Of a stretch of 20,881 nt of DNA, positions 10,434 to 17,950 are shown in pieces (position 1 is the first letter of the stretch; the number at the start of each line of letters is the position of its first letter). The notes below the pieces were generated by a model. It saw only the letters and a list, made by a program, of their open reading frames with translations. It was not told where the DNA came from and did no database searches. Source of the stretch: Candidatus Altimarinota bacterium (lineage in GTDB: Bacteria; Patescibacteriota; Gracilibacteria; BD1-5; UBA6164); contig JAHDGX010000016.1 of the NCBI GenBank assembly GCA_020631575.1, positions 1-20,881 of the forward strand. Direction: 5' to 3'. Position numbers and translations under genes: made by a program.

Positions 10434-10459
10434 TTGCCTAAGCATATATATGGTATAAT
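10431..10459 (+). promoter_or_regulatory. probable promoter of the NhaD/ArsB-type transporter gene
   Basis: TTGTTG (10431-10436), 17-nt spacer, TATAAT (10454-10459), 27 nt before the ATG. The -35 element overlaps the T-tract of the thyA terminator, giving a compact terminator-promoter junction. Confidence 0.55.
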
Positions 10460-10486
10460 TAAAATATATATTTCTTTCATACAAAT

Positions 10487-11794
10487 ATGGACTTATTTTC
10501 TCCTTTTTGGATATCTATCGCAATCTTTACAATAACGTTTATTGGGATTCTTTCTGAGCAAGTTCATAGATCTCTCATAGCGTTCTGCTGAGCTGTGGCT
10601 ATGTCGATCATCTGATGAATGCTTGGATGGTATACTCCAGGCCAAATTCAAAATTCTGTAGACTACCCTACACTTCTCCTACTATGAGGAATGATGGTAC
10701 TTGTTGCTGTTATGGAAAAAACATGAGTATTTGAATACCTCGCTATTAGAATAGCGAAAAAAACACACGGGACTTATTGGAAGCTTCTCGTAGCTCTTGG
10801 GATCTTTACCTCACTCTCATCAATGATCCTCGATAATGTTACGACTATTATTCTCGTGGCACCCATAACACTTATTATTACGAAAATACTCCACTTTAAC
10901 CCTGTCCCTCTTCTTATGAGTCAGGCAGTGCTCTCAAACATTGCCTGAGTCGGGACGCTCGTAGGTGATCCACCAAATATTATTATCGGGTCAGTGGCTG
11001 GGTTTAGTTTTATGACCTTTCTCACTCACTCACTCCCAGTGGTATTTGTAGCTTGGTTACTAGCACTTGGATATATATTGTATCTCTCGAAATGAGATAA
11101 TAAAGTGAAACCAAAATATATTGAGAAGCTCATGGATATTAAGGCAAATAAATCTATCACAAAACCTATAATACTCACGAAAAGTCTTATAGTGCTTATG
11201 TGAGTCATTATTCTATTTTTTTGTCATCATAATCTTGGTATTAGCGCAAGTACGGTCGCGCTCCTGTGAGCTGCTTGTATACTCCTACTTGTTGCTCCTC
11301 ACGACAATCCACAAAAGTATTTGAAAAAAATAGAACTCTCCGTTTTTCTCTTTTTCAGCTCTCTTTTTGTACTCGTTTGATGACTCGAAGCAGCTTGAGT
11401 ACTGGCTTATATTGCGACTCTTATAGCAGACTGAGTACAAACAAATATCGTTGCTACAGCAATCGTAGTACTCTGGTGAGCAGCTGTGCTCACTGCTATT
11501 ATAGATAATATACCGATGACTATTGCTATGGTTCCCATTATTGGTTTTTTTGAATCTCAGTGAATAGCTGGAACAAACATACTTTGGTGGGCACTTGTTT
11601 TTGGAGTATGATTTGGAGCAAATATTTCACCCATATGATCATCTGCAAATCTTGTAGTAATGGCAAAACTCGAACTTGCCTGAAAAAAAATTCACAACAA
11701 AGATTGGATGGCAATGTGAGTTCCAATCGCATTTCTATGACTCTCTGTTGCGAGCGCAGTTCTGATGCTTTTTTGAAACTACTTTATGGTATAG
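10487..11794 (+). CDS. NhaD/ArsB-type ion transporter (probable Na+/H+ antiporter or anion pump)
   Basis: 435 residues, very hydrophobic, with about 11 predicted membrane segments in two related halves. Each half has the superfamily signature: DNVTTIILVAPIT and GTLVGDPPNIIIGS in the first, DNIPMTIAMVPII and GANISPIGSSANL in the second (Gly by UGA in several of these). This is the pattern of the ion transporter (IT) superfamily, COG1055, which includes ArsB and NhaD. NhaD-type antiporters exchange Na+ for H+; arsenite pumps look similar. There is no neighbouring ars gene, so I favour sodium/proton exchange, but the substrate cannot be settled from sequence. It ends 3 nt short of the convergent gene's stop, with no terminator in between. 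Confidence 0.9.
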
Positions 11795-11797
11795 GAA

Positions 11798-12691
11798 CTA
11801 GAATCTAAGCTTTCATCAAAATAAAAAATTCTCTTCTCCAATATCATATACAATAGATGTGTCTCACCATGGTCGCTCTAAGGATACTCCTATACGTTGT
11901 GCATGCTCCCAACCATCTTCAAATCCATCAAATTTTTCTAATTCTTTATGGTAATCTCTATACTCTCAAAGAATATCTGCTGTAAGGAATAATCCTCTTC
12001 ATACTTGCAAGTCATATCAAAATCATACTGATGCCTGAGTATTTCATGGCTCGTACCTCACTCTAGCCTCTAAAGCATATCTATTTCCGTTATGAAGATC
12101 TCTGGTATATTCTCACTCAGCTATAAGTGCAGGGTTATAGAGTGGCTGTTTTGTTTGGGCTGAAAAATATCATGATATAGATTCATTGATATTACTTGAT
12201 TCAATCGATCAATGAATAGCTCCGTTTAATAAGAAATCATACTTTGAGATTCACAGTCCTCACCTAAGAGCTAGATTATCTCAAGAATATATATAAAAAA
12301 CATAGTCTAGACGTTCTGCGACGTACTCAAGGGTTCACTCTACTTCTCATGAAAATGTAAAGTCAGGTATATCACCTGATGTAAAGCGACTCGGTATATT
12401 CGTTTCATCAAGAGAGAATGTCCCTGAAAAATCTCCAGATCATGTATCTGTACTATAGCGTAATTCTCAGATTCTCCCCTCAAGAGTTAGCTCAGGTCAA
12501 AAAGAAAGCTTATCTGGGGAAAGTCATTCTCAGTGAGGAGAATTCCCTACATAGATATTGTAATCTTGTGAATATTCTAAAATAGTTGTGACTACTTTTA
12601 TGAGGTCTTCTTGTGTTATATCTATCTCCTGAGCACTCAGTGATGTTGACGAGGCTGCAAGTGCAGCTCAAAATAATAATGCTCTGGACAA
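11798..12691 (-). CDS. secreted beta-rich protein resembling an outer-membrane beta-barrel
   Basis: 297 residues. The only start in frame after the upstream TAA is a TTG, giving MSRALLFGAALAASSTSLSA before QE, a good Sec signal peptide. The mature part is made of alternating polar/hydrophobic stretches separated by short Gly/Asp/Asn turns, for example DFTFSGEVEGTLEYVAE, RYALEARVRYEPGNT, ASVGFGYDLQV and LFLTADILGEYRDY, and it ends in NFLFGGKLRF with a terminal Phe. This is how outer-membrane barrels of Gram-negative bacteria look. I count roughly 12 possible strands. There are about 24 UGA glycines. No family is recognised. It could instead be a soluble secreted beta protein. The gene is convergent with the transporter; proS lies upstream on the same strand, 62 nt away. 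Confidence 0.8.
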
Positions 12692-12753
12692 ATGAAGATA
12701 TTAGATACTAAGGATATATGTTATATCTAAATTATATACAGAGTCAATTATTC

Positions 12754-14442
12754 TTATGAAATTTTGATTATTTTACTTTCCTCCCCTCTTTTTAGGAGTT
12801 CGTATCCTCATTGTTCCAGTGTTTTTGGTGAAATAACAATACGATTGGGGACTCCCCATAGTTCACAGTCTCCTGCCTTTTGTCCAAAACCATCCTTTCG
12901 TCCCATACGATCATCGAGGATAACTGTCTCTCATGAAGATTCTAGATCGCTAGCAATTTTTCGAGCTATTTGTAGATTATCCTCTCACATAACAATGATA
13001 TAGTATGATGCTGGAGCTATGTCCTCTGGCCACCCTATTCACTTTTCAGTCATGAAATATTCTGCCATAACTCACATAAGTCTTGAGACTCCGATTCCAT
13101 AACATCACATTTCTACCTGATCTTGCATTTTGTTGTTTTCATCAAGATACGAGAGTCCAAATGGTTTTGAGTATTTTGTTCCAAGGTGAAAGATATTTCC
13201 AACTTCTGAGGCTTTTTTAAATGTAAGTTTTTCTCCCTCTACATTCAGAGAAGTAAATCCCTGCTTTGGCTCTGAGAAATCTCAAAACTCAGAAATAGCA
13301 AGATCTGATAGATTCACATTCTTGGTAGATTTTGCAACAGTGTTTGCTCACCCAAAAAAGTTTTTTACGGTCCTGAGAGACTCATCTCAAAAACACTCTA
13401 TATCAAGATTACTTTCTTTGAGTGGAGATATAAATCCCCTTACGGTACCAAGATTTTCCAAATCTGACTCATTTGCAAGCGTGAAAGTATCATCATACTG
13501 AGCTGCTATAAATTTCCTCAGCTTAATTTCATTAATATCAAGATCTCACCTAATAGCTACTGCGATAAACCTTCATGAAGTATCAAGTTTATATACTACC
13601 GTTTTGAGCATTTGCCACGATGGAGCATCAAAATATTTGGTCATCTTTTCCATATTTACGATCTCAGCAGTAGAGTCAATATATTCCATAGCTTGCTCAG
13701 TCTCATCTATATTTTTATTATCAGGAACTCCGCAGGCAAGTTCTAGGTTGTAGCAATAACCTGAACTATCACTCACTATGATATCTTCTCCTACTTCTAG
13801 ATATGTTTGAAACTCATGAGAGTTTTTATCTGAGATAGCTCCTCCATCAGCGTCGGCAATCACGGTATCATCTCAAAGTCCGAGCCTCTCAAAGACTCTC
13901 ATATATACTTGTTTTACATCCGCGTAGAACGCATCAAAGTCTTCAATACTTGCATGGAATGAATATGCATCTTTCATAATAAACTCTCTTCCCCTGAGAA
14001 GTCATGATTTTGCACGCTTCTCATTACGAAACTTCTTTTGAATATGATAAACACAAGTTGGGAGATCTTTATAAGACTGTATAAACTCTCAAAGGATTGG
14101 AGTTACATTTTCTTCATTAGTAGGAGCAATTCTATACTCTGTATTTCCCCAACCTGGAACTTTAAAATACTCTGGTATTTCCCACCGGTTTGTTGTTTCC
14201 CAGTATTCTCTTGGAGTAAGTATCGTCATAAGCATCTCGTGGTATCCCGCTCTATCCATTTCTTCTCGGATAATTTGCTCTATATTCGAAAGTACTCTTT
14301 GCCCTATAGGAAGAAACTCGTAAGCTCAGGCCATCGCTTGCCTAATATATCCTCACTGCAACAAAAGGCTAGTTGATCTATTATCGCTCACCTTTGGAGC
14401 TGACTTAAGAGTCTTAAATGGAAATTTTGATAGTTGTAGCAT
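12754..14442 (-). CDS. proS: prolyl-tRNA synthetase, bacterial type with editing insertion
   Basis: 562 residues. It charges tRNA-Pro. The class II core is visible: an N-terminal LSKFPFKTLKSAP, then GAYEFLPIGQRVL, motif 1 region IEQIIREEMDRAGYHEML, APTNEE, and motif 2 region RNEKRAKSGLLRGREFIMKD. About residues 220-380 form an insertion containing VIADADGG upstream and a region ending in AIRGDLDINEIKL, which matches the YbaK-like editing domain. Motif 3 is GCYGIGVSRLMG, followed by the anticodon-binding domain with DDRMGRKDGFGQKAGD. CGA and CGG occur at family arginines (IIREEM, NRWE, MGRKD), so these codons are still Arg. Start is the first ATG. The 218-nt upstream region carries a leader that may control expression. 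Confidence 0.95.
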
Positions 14443-14473
14443 AATCGTTGACTTTAATAATATAAACCTTTAC

Positions 14474-14505
14474 AAAAAAAATCCCTTCTAACATAGTAGA
14501 AGAGA
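14474..14505 (-). terminator. intrinsic terminator in the proS leader (possible attenuator)
   Basis: In the minus-strand RNA, UCUCUUCUA pairs with UAGAAGGGA (9 bp, one G-U, 6-nt loop) directly followed by eight U. It lies about 110 nt downstream of a strong promoter and 32 nt before the proS ATG. Most of its arms can also pair with 14534-14549: CCCUUCU with AGAAGGG and AUAGUAG with CUACUAU. That gives alternative structures. Confidence 0.7.
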
Positions 14506-14536
14506 CTTTTGATTATATACAAAAAGAACTACCCTA

Positions 14537-14587
14537 CTATAGAGAAGGGTTGAGGGGTTGCAGGTTCCTGTTCTGTTTTGTGTTCAT
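14537..14587 (-). CDS. putative 16-residue leader peptide upstream of proS
   Basis: Encodes MNTKQNRNLQPLNPSL, then TAG. The ATG is 6 nt past a consensus TATAAT, so the transcript may start on the ATG itself (leaderless). Two Pro codons (CCC and CCT) lie near the 3' end, where the RNA can base-pair with the downstream terminator. Pro codons in a short ORF before proS are what translation-coupled attenuation would need. No homology can be claimed for such a short ORF, and chance occurrence is possible. Confidence 0.35.
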   Translation of the reverse strand: MNTKQNRNLQPLNPSL

Positions 14588-14593
14588 AAAACT

Positions 14594-14620
14594 ATTATAT
14601 GATGATATTTTTTTTGTCAA
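14594..14620 (-). promoter_or_regulatory. strong promoter for the proS leader transcript
   Basis: Both hexamers match consensus: TTGACA (14620-14615) and TATAAT (14599-14594), with a short 15-nt spacer. Transcription would start near 14587. The -35 box overlaps the T-tract of the lipoprotein terminator. Confidence 0.65.
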
Positions 14621-14648
14621 AAAAAACATGGCTAAAGCCATGTTTTTT
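14619..14648 (-). terminator. intrinsic terminator after the acidic lipoprotein gene
   Basis: Twelve-base-pair perfect stem AAAAAACATGGC / GCCATGTTTTTT with a 4-nt loop, 13 nt after the stop codon, followed by T-rich sequence on the minus strand. Confidence 0.88.
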
Positions 14649-14660
14649 CTGTAACAGAGA

Positions 14661-15011
14661 TTATTTTTCCATTACGTCAGCTTCTACGTCAGCTTCCGCA
14701 TCAGTAGTTATTACTGCCTCTACAGATTCAGCAGGACCATTAGTTGCTTCCGTATCAGCGTCAGCTTCTTCAGCAACTTCAGCGTCAGCTTCTTCAGCAA
14801 CTTCAGCGTCAGCTTCTTCAGCAACTTCAGCGTCAGCTTCCGTATCTGTAGTTATTACTGCCTCTACAGATTCAGCAGCGTTTTCAGCAGTTTCTACAAC
14901 TGCTTCAACAGCTCCTTCAGTTGTTTCAGCAACTTCTTTTGCTGCATCTTTAACTCCACATGAAGCAAGAGCAAGAAGAGCAATCATCATTAATCCTAGT
15001 ACGTTTTTCAT
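14661..15011 (-). CDS. acidic repeat lipoprotein, unknown function
   Basis: 116 residues. It starts MKNVLGLMMIALLALASC, a lipoprotein signal with lipobox LASC, so Cys18 should be lipid-modified and the protein anchored to the outer face of the membrane. The mature chain is almost entirely Ala, Glu, Asp, Val and Thr, with very few aromatic residues, and is probably disordered or helical and highly acidic. It contains three exact copies of an 8-residue unit, EVAEEADA, plus a duplicated ESVEAVITTD. Unusually for this window it has no UGA codon. It has its own promoter and terminator and so is likely a single-gene transcript. Function unknown; possibilities are a cell-wall spacer or cation-binding coat. 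Confidence 0.82.
   Translation of the reverse strand: MKNVLGLMMIALLALASCGVKDAAKEVAETTEGAVEAVVETAENAAESVEAVITTDTEADAEVAEEADAEVAEEADAEVAEEADADTEATNGPAESVEAVITTDAEADVEADVMEK
14687..14878. repeat. nested direct repeats: three exact 24-bp units flanked by two 48-bp near-copies
   Basis: The unit GCGTCAGCTTCTTCAGCAAC plus TTCA occurs perfectly at 14758-14781, 14782-14805 and 14806-14829, with a partial fourth. Outside it, 14687-14734 and 14831-14878 match at 46 of 48 positions. All periods are multiples of 24 (offset 144), so copy-number change keeps the reading frame. Lies inside the acidic lipoprotein gene. Confidence 0.9.
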
Positions 15012-15046
15012 ATATATATTTTAAAACAAAATAAACTAGCTGGCAC

Positions 15047-15074
15047 ATTATAGTAAAAAACAAGTATACACCAA
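15047..15074 (-). promoter_or_regulatory. probable promoter of the acidic lipoprotein gene
   Basis: TTGGTG (15074-15069), 16-nt spacer, TATAAT (15052-15047); the ATG is about 36 nt downstream. The 190-nt gap 15012-15201 separates this gene from the divergent FecR-like gene. Confidence 0.5.
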
Positions 15075-15107
15075 GACGAGTAGTATATACATACTGTAAA
15101 TTTATAT

Positions 15108-15113
15108 TATAAT
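15108..15113 (+). promoter_or_regulatory. possible -10 box for the FecR-like gene
   Basis: TATAAT 88 nt before the ATG, without a clear -35 element. A small inverted repeat, ACAAG / CTTGT, follows at 15122-15137. Confidence 0.3.
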
Positions 15114-15201
15114 ACTTGATTACAAGCTTTAACTTGTTTTCTCGGTTTTTTTTCATATAAATACTCTATGTATTAGTTTATCATTTTTCATCAAAATTAT
15201 T

Positions 15202-16698
15202 ATGTCACGACATAGAAATAGAAACAACTTTCAAAATACTATAAAAGACTATTTAGTACCCATTGTCTGATGAGTTATTCTTTTACTGCTTATTTTCAGT
15301 ATGCTTGGATGAGAAACAACTACTCAATCAGACAACGTAACCACAGAAGAAAATAAAGTTCCTGTAGACATTAGCTTTAAGTCTGATACAACTGAGGCTA
15401 TCATCGAATATGCTGGAGATGTTCAACAATCAATAGATGAGAATTCTAATTTATATAAATGAGAAACTCTTATAGTAAAAAATGGAATCGTAAATTTAAG
15501 TTTCCCAAATGGTAATTCTGTTGCACTAAACAAAGTAGCGAAATTCAGCTACAATGAGGATGGAAGTTATAGTTTATATACTAGTGATGCATGGATAGAT
15601 ACTAAAACTACTTCAGATGTAACAATGAAGTATGCAAGTGTTTCTATGTCACCAAACAGTGTTGTATCTCTCACACAAAATGAAGCTTGAAGCACTATAT
15701 ATGTGCTCTCAGGGAGCGCTAAAGTTACAAACATGGCAGAGGTATCTACATCTCTCATTTCAGGACAAAAAGTGAGCGTTGCAAGACAGTTTGCATCAGA
15801 TGGAGAACTTGATCTGTCAGGTGAAAAATGAAGTATTGATAGCTACTTTAAAGGAAGTGATTGGTATATTGAAAATGAAGGGCATCTTGTTATCGAAAAA
15901 ACAGATGAATCTGTATCAAGCTCTACATGATCTATAGTATGAGAAACATGAAAATATATAAGTTTCAAGAATCTACGAGACGAAATGAACATAGATTCCT
16001 CTCAAATAGATATTACTGGAAATGTACTATCTCAAGATGTATGAATCATAACAATAAACGGTGAGACTGTTGATATTTCTAATGATAGATCTTTCGTTCT
16101 ATCAGGCTTAAATGTAAACCAAAAAGTAAATGATCTCATCATCAAAATATATGATGGTTCTCGATCTATATTAGAAAAAAATGTTGTTACAGTATATAAT
16201 TCATCAAGCAGTTCTTCAGTTAATTCATCTACAACATGAGCCTCAACATCAGTTAGTACTCAAAATAACAGCGTTACTAACTCTCAGTGAGTTACTACTT
16301 ACGAAGTTGATGGAACTGATTTTGGATTTACTCAACCATCAGTAACTGGTAAGTTCTCTACTACTGCTTCAGAAATCACTATTAGATGAATAACCACAGC
16401 TGAATGAATTTCTAAAGTTGAAGTAAATGGATTCAAACTAGCTTCATTTAATGGAAGTACATGGAGATACCATGCATTTGAAAGGTTCGAGACACTTGAA
16501 GAAGGCACAAATCAGTATAAAGTTGATTACTTCGGAGAAGGTTGAAATATAGTCTATACAGATTACTATACTATAGTAAAAAAAGCAGCCACACCAGCAG
16601 GATCGAGTAGCTCATGATGAGATACTAGCAGTTCTCAGGAAGTAGAAAGCCAAGAAGAGCAAGAGGAAGTTATACCCGAAGAAACACTCTTTCAATAG
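15202..16698 (+). CDS. membrane-anchored FecR-like surface protein
   Basis: 498 residues. A short basic N-terminus (MSRHRNRNNF) precedes a single membrane helix at about 19-36 (LVPIVGGVILLLLIFSML), so the rest is probably outside the cell. Residues about 68-200 show the pattern of a FecR-type beta domain: AGDVQQSI, LYKGETLIVKNGIVNLSFPN, SVALNKVAKF. A second beta region follows at about 270-330 (VGIITINGETVDISNDRSF), then a Ser/Thr/Asn-rich linker, another Ig-like segment at about 375-455 (ISKVEVNGFKLASFNGSTW), and an acidic, Ser-rich C-terminus ending in ETLFQ. FecR domains in Gram-negatives relay signals to sigma factors, but in this setting an independent surface or adhesion role is more likely. 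About 18 UGA glycines. It stands alone between its own leader and a terminator. Confidence 0.8.
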
Positions 16699-16704
16699 AC
16701 TAAT

Positions 16705-16736
16705 AAAAAAGACCTTTCTGAGAAAGGTCTTTTTTA
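16705..16736. terminator. bidirectional terminator between the FecR-like and thioredoxin-like genes
   Basis: AAAAAAGACCTTTC / GAAAGGTCTTTTTT with a 3-nt TGA loop, between two convergent stops (16698 and 16738). A-tract and T-tract on both sides allow use from either strand. It shares the GACCTT stem of two other terminators in the window. Confidence 0.88.
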
Positions 16737-16737
16737 T

Positions 16738-17067
16738 TTAACATGAACACCCTGTACCACAAGATCATGATTCATCTTTTGATCCACATCCTCATCCAGA
16801 TCATCCTCAAATAATAGAAATAAACATGGACTTAAGCTCTTCAGCTTCTGGAACCATCCCTTCAAAGATCATATCCTTAAAATTTATACTCTCTTCTTCT
16901 ATAATCAGAGCTGACTCTTCTGTAATTTTTAATTCTTGCTGTATAGCCTGGTCCTGGGTACTCTCAACTGTAACAAAGTCAGTAAGTCCTAACTCCTCAA
17001 GTACAAGAGCGATTTTAGATTGAAGCTCACTTGCTTGATCTCATGTTCCCCACACACATACTTTCAT
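16738..17067 (-). CDS. thioredoxin-fold (MTH895/Thioredoxin_3-like) protein lacking the CxxC, with a Cys-rich tail
   Basis: 109 residues. The start MKVCVWGTGDQASELQSKI lines up with the small archaeal-type thioredoxins whose N-terminus is MKIxxxGTGCxxCxxL, but both active-site cysteines are replaced (GTGDQAS). The later LKITEESALIIEEE lines up with the cis-Pro region (typically xTPALVI) and the Pro is missing too. FEGMVPEAEELKSMF matches the final helix. The fold therefore appears kept without redox chemistry. The C-terminus is a Gly/Ser/Cys tail, GCGSKDESGSCGTGCSC, with cysteines at 94, 103, 107 and 109, which could bind a metal or take over a redox role. UGA codes for many glycines of the tail. 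The gene lies downstream of rplY behind a terminator. Confidence 0.72.
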
Positions 17068-17087
17068 ATCAATTTTGTTATAAATAA

Positions 17088-17118
17088 AAAACTTCTTCTA
17101 GTGTATAGAAGAAGTTTT
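17088..17118 (-). terminator. intrinsic terminator after rplY
   Basis: Thirteen-base-pair perfect stem AAAACTTCTTCTA / TAGAAGAAGTTTT with a 5-nt loop, 13 nt after the rplY stop. It separates rplY from the thioredoxin-like gene. Confidence 0.88.
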
Positions 17119-17131
17119 GAATATCAATCTT

Positions 17132-17770
17132 TTACGCTTCAGTATCTGATGAAGACTCTTCAGATGCTTCTCCCTCTTCTCCTTCCTCTGCTTCTACTGT
17201 TTCTTCCTCTTCTACAGCAGCTCTTGGAGCGCTACATGTTACAACTGTATCATCTTCATTTGCAGAAATTTCATATTTTTCACTATCAATCTTAATGTCT
17301 CCAACCTTAATTGAGTCTCCTTCAGCAGCAATTACCGAGAGATCTACATCAAAGTGGTCTACGAGGTCTCTTGGAAGACATGACACTTCTATTTCTTTCA
17401 TAATTTCTTGAATAATCATTCCTTCTTTTGCAGCAGGAGCTTCTCCAATAAAGTTGAAATGAATATTTGTTGTCAGTTTTTCACCTCTTGTAATTGCGTA
17501 GAAGTCTACATGAGTGAATTCTCAGCTTACAGGATGTTTTTGAGTTTGGTGAACAAGAACTTCTAAATCAAGTTTCCCAACTTTTAAATTTATAATATTA
17601 CTTTCCCCGGCTTTTCTATGGAGTCTGAGAAAATCTGAGCTATCAAGAGTAAGAGATACTGGCTCTTGAGTTTTTCCATACACTACTCCTGGAACTCTTC
17701 TTGAAGATCGTATTTCTGATGTTTTTTGATTTACGTCTCTGATATCAGCTGATATAGCAAATGCTGTCAT
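17132..17770 (-). CDS. rplY: 50S ribosomal protein L25 (Ctc/TL5 type)
   Basis: 212 residues from the ATG at 17768-17770; a GTG two codons earlier is possible. L25 binds 5S rRNA in the large subunit. The N-terminal domain (about 1-90) has SRRVPGVVYGK, the Ctc hallmark, and LVHQTQKHPVSGEFTHVDFYAI, with the Gly before EFTHVDF encoded by UGA. The C-terminal TL5 domain (about 95-185) has HFNFIGEAPAAKEG and EIEVSCLPRDLVDHFDVDLS. A very acidic tail of about 30 residues (Glu, Ser, Ala) ends the protein, as is common in long L25 forms. Only a few UGA codons, as for many highly expressed genes. Own terminator; a hairpin in the leader may be regulatory. Confidence 0.95.
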
Positions 17771-17810
17771 AGTCACTTATAAAACGAATAAATTTCTTTT
17801 ATTTCAAAAG

Positions 17811-17842
17811 AAAGCCCAGAGATTGTATATAAAAAGGGCCTT
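17811..17842 (-). promoter_or_regulatory. hairpin in the rplY 5' leader
   Basis: In the minus-strand RNA, AAGGCCC pairs with GGGCUUU (7 bp, one G-U) across an 18-nt loop, about 45 nt before the rplY start. A related GGGC element lies at 17881-17887, near the promoter. It could be a binding site for autoregulation, but the evidence is only the pairing. Confidence 0.3.
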
Positions 17843-17874
17843 GTTGCAAAAGTTTTTTCTTTTTTCTTAATATT

Positions 17875-17904
17875 ATTATAAAGCCCTTCTTTACAACTAT
17901 TCAA
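17875..17904 (-). promoter_or_regulatory. possible promoter of rplY
   Basis: TTGAAT (17904-17899), 18-nt spacer, TATAAT (17880-17875), about 105 nt before the ATG. The 180-nt gap between rplY and yebC holds both divergent control regions; I see no clear promoter for yebC beyond a TATATT at 17924-17929. Confidence 0.4.
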
Positions 17905-17950
17905 AAAGCCTTAGGATAGTGATTATATTAATATCTAAGAAAGTAAATAT

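Noticed and set aside
11266..11808. Plus- and minus-strand frames inside the transporter gene
   Set aside because: Out-of-frame shadows; the transporter frame is open from 10487 to 11794 with UGA as Gly and carries the family motifs.
12764..13003. Plus-strand 79-residue frame
   Set aside because: Antisense shadow of the anticodon-binding end of proS.
14038..14376. Plus-strand 112-residue frame
   Set aside because: Antisense shadow of the conserved catalytic core of proS.
14443..14620. T-box riboswitch in front of proS
   Set aside because: No AGGGUGGNACCGCG-like box and no stem I with a specifier loop could be found; only a short ORF and a hairpin terminator are visible.
14758..14829. CRISPR-like repeats
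   Set aside because: The units are adjacent without spacers and in frame within a lipoprotein gene.
14599..15024. Plus-strand 141-residue Ala/Ser/Thr-rich frame opposite the lipoprotein
   Set aside because: It is the complement of the 24-bp repeats; the minus strand has a lipobox, promoter and terminator.
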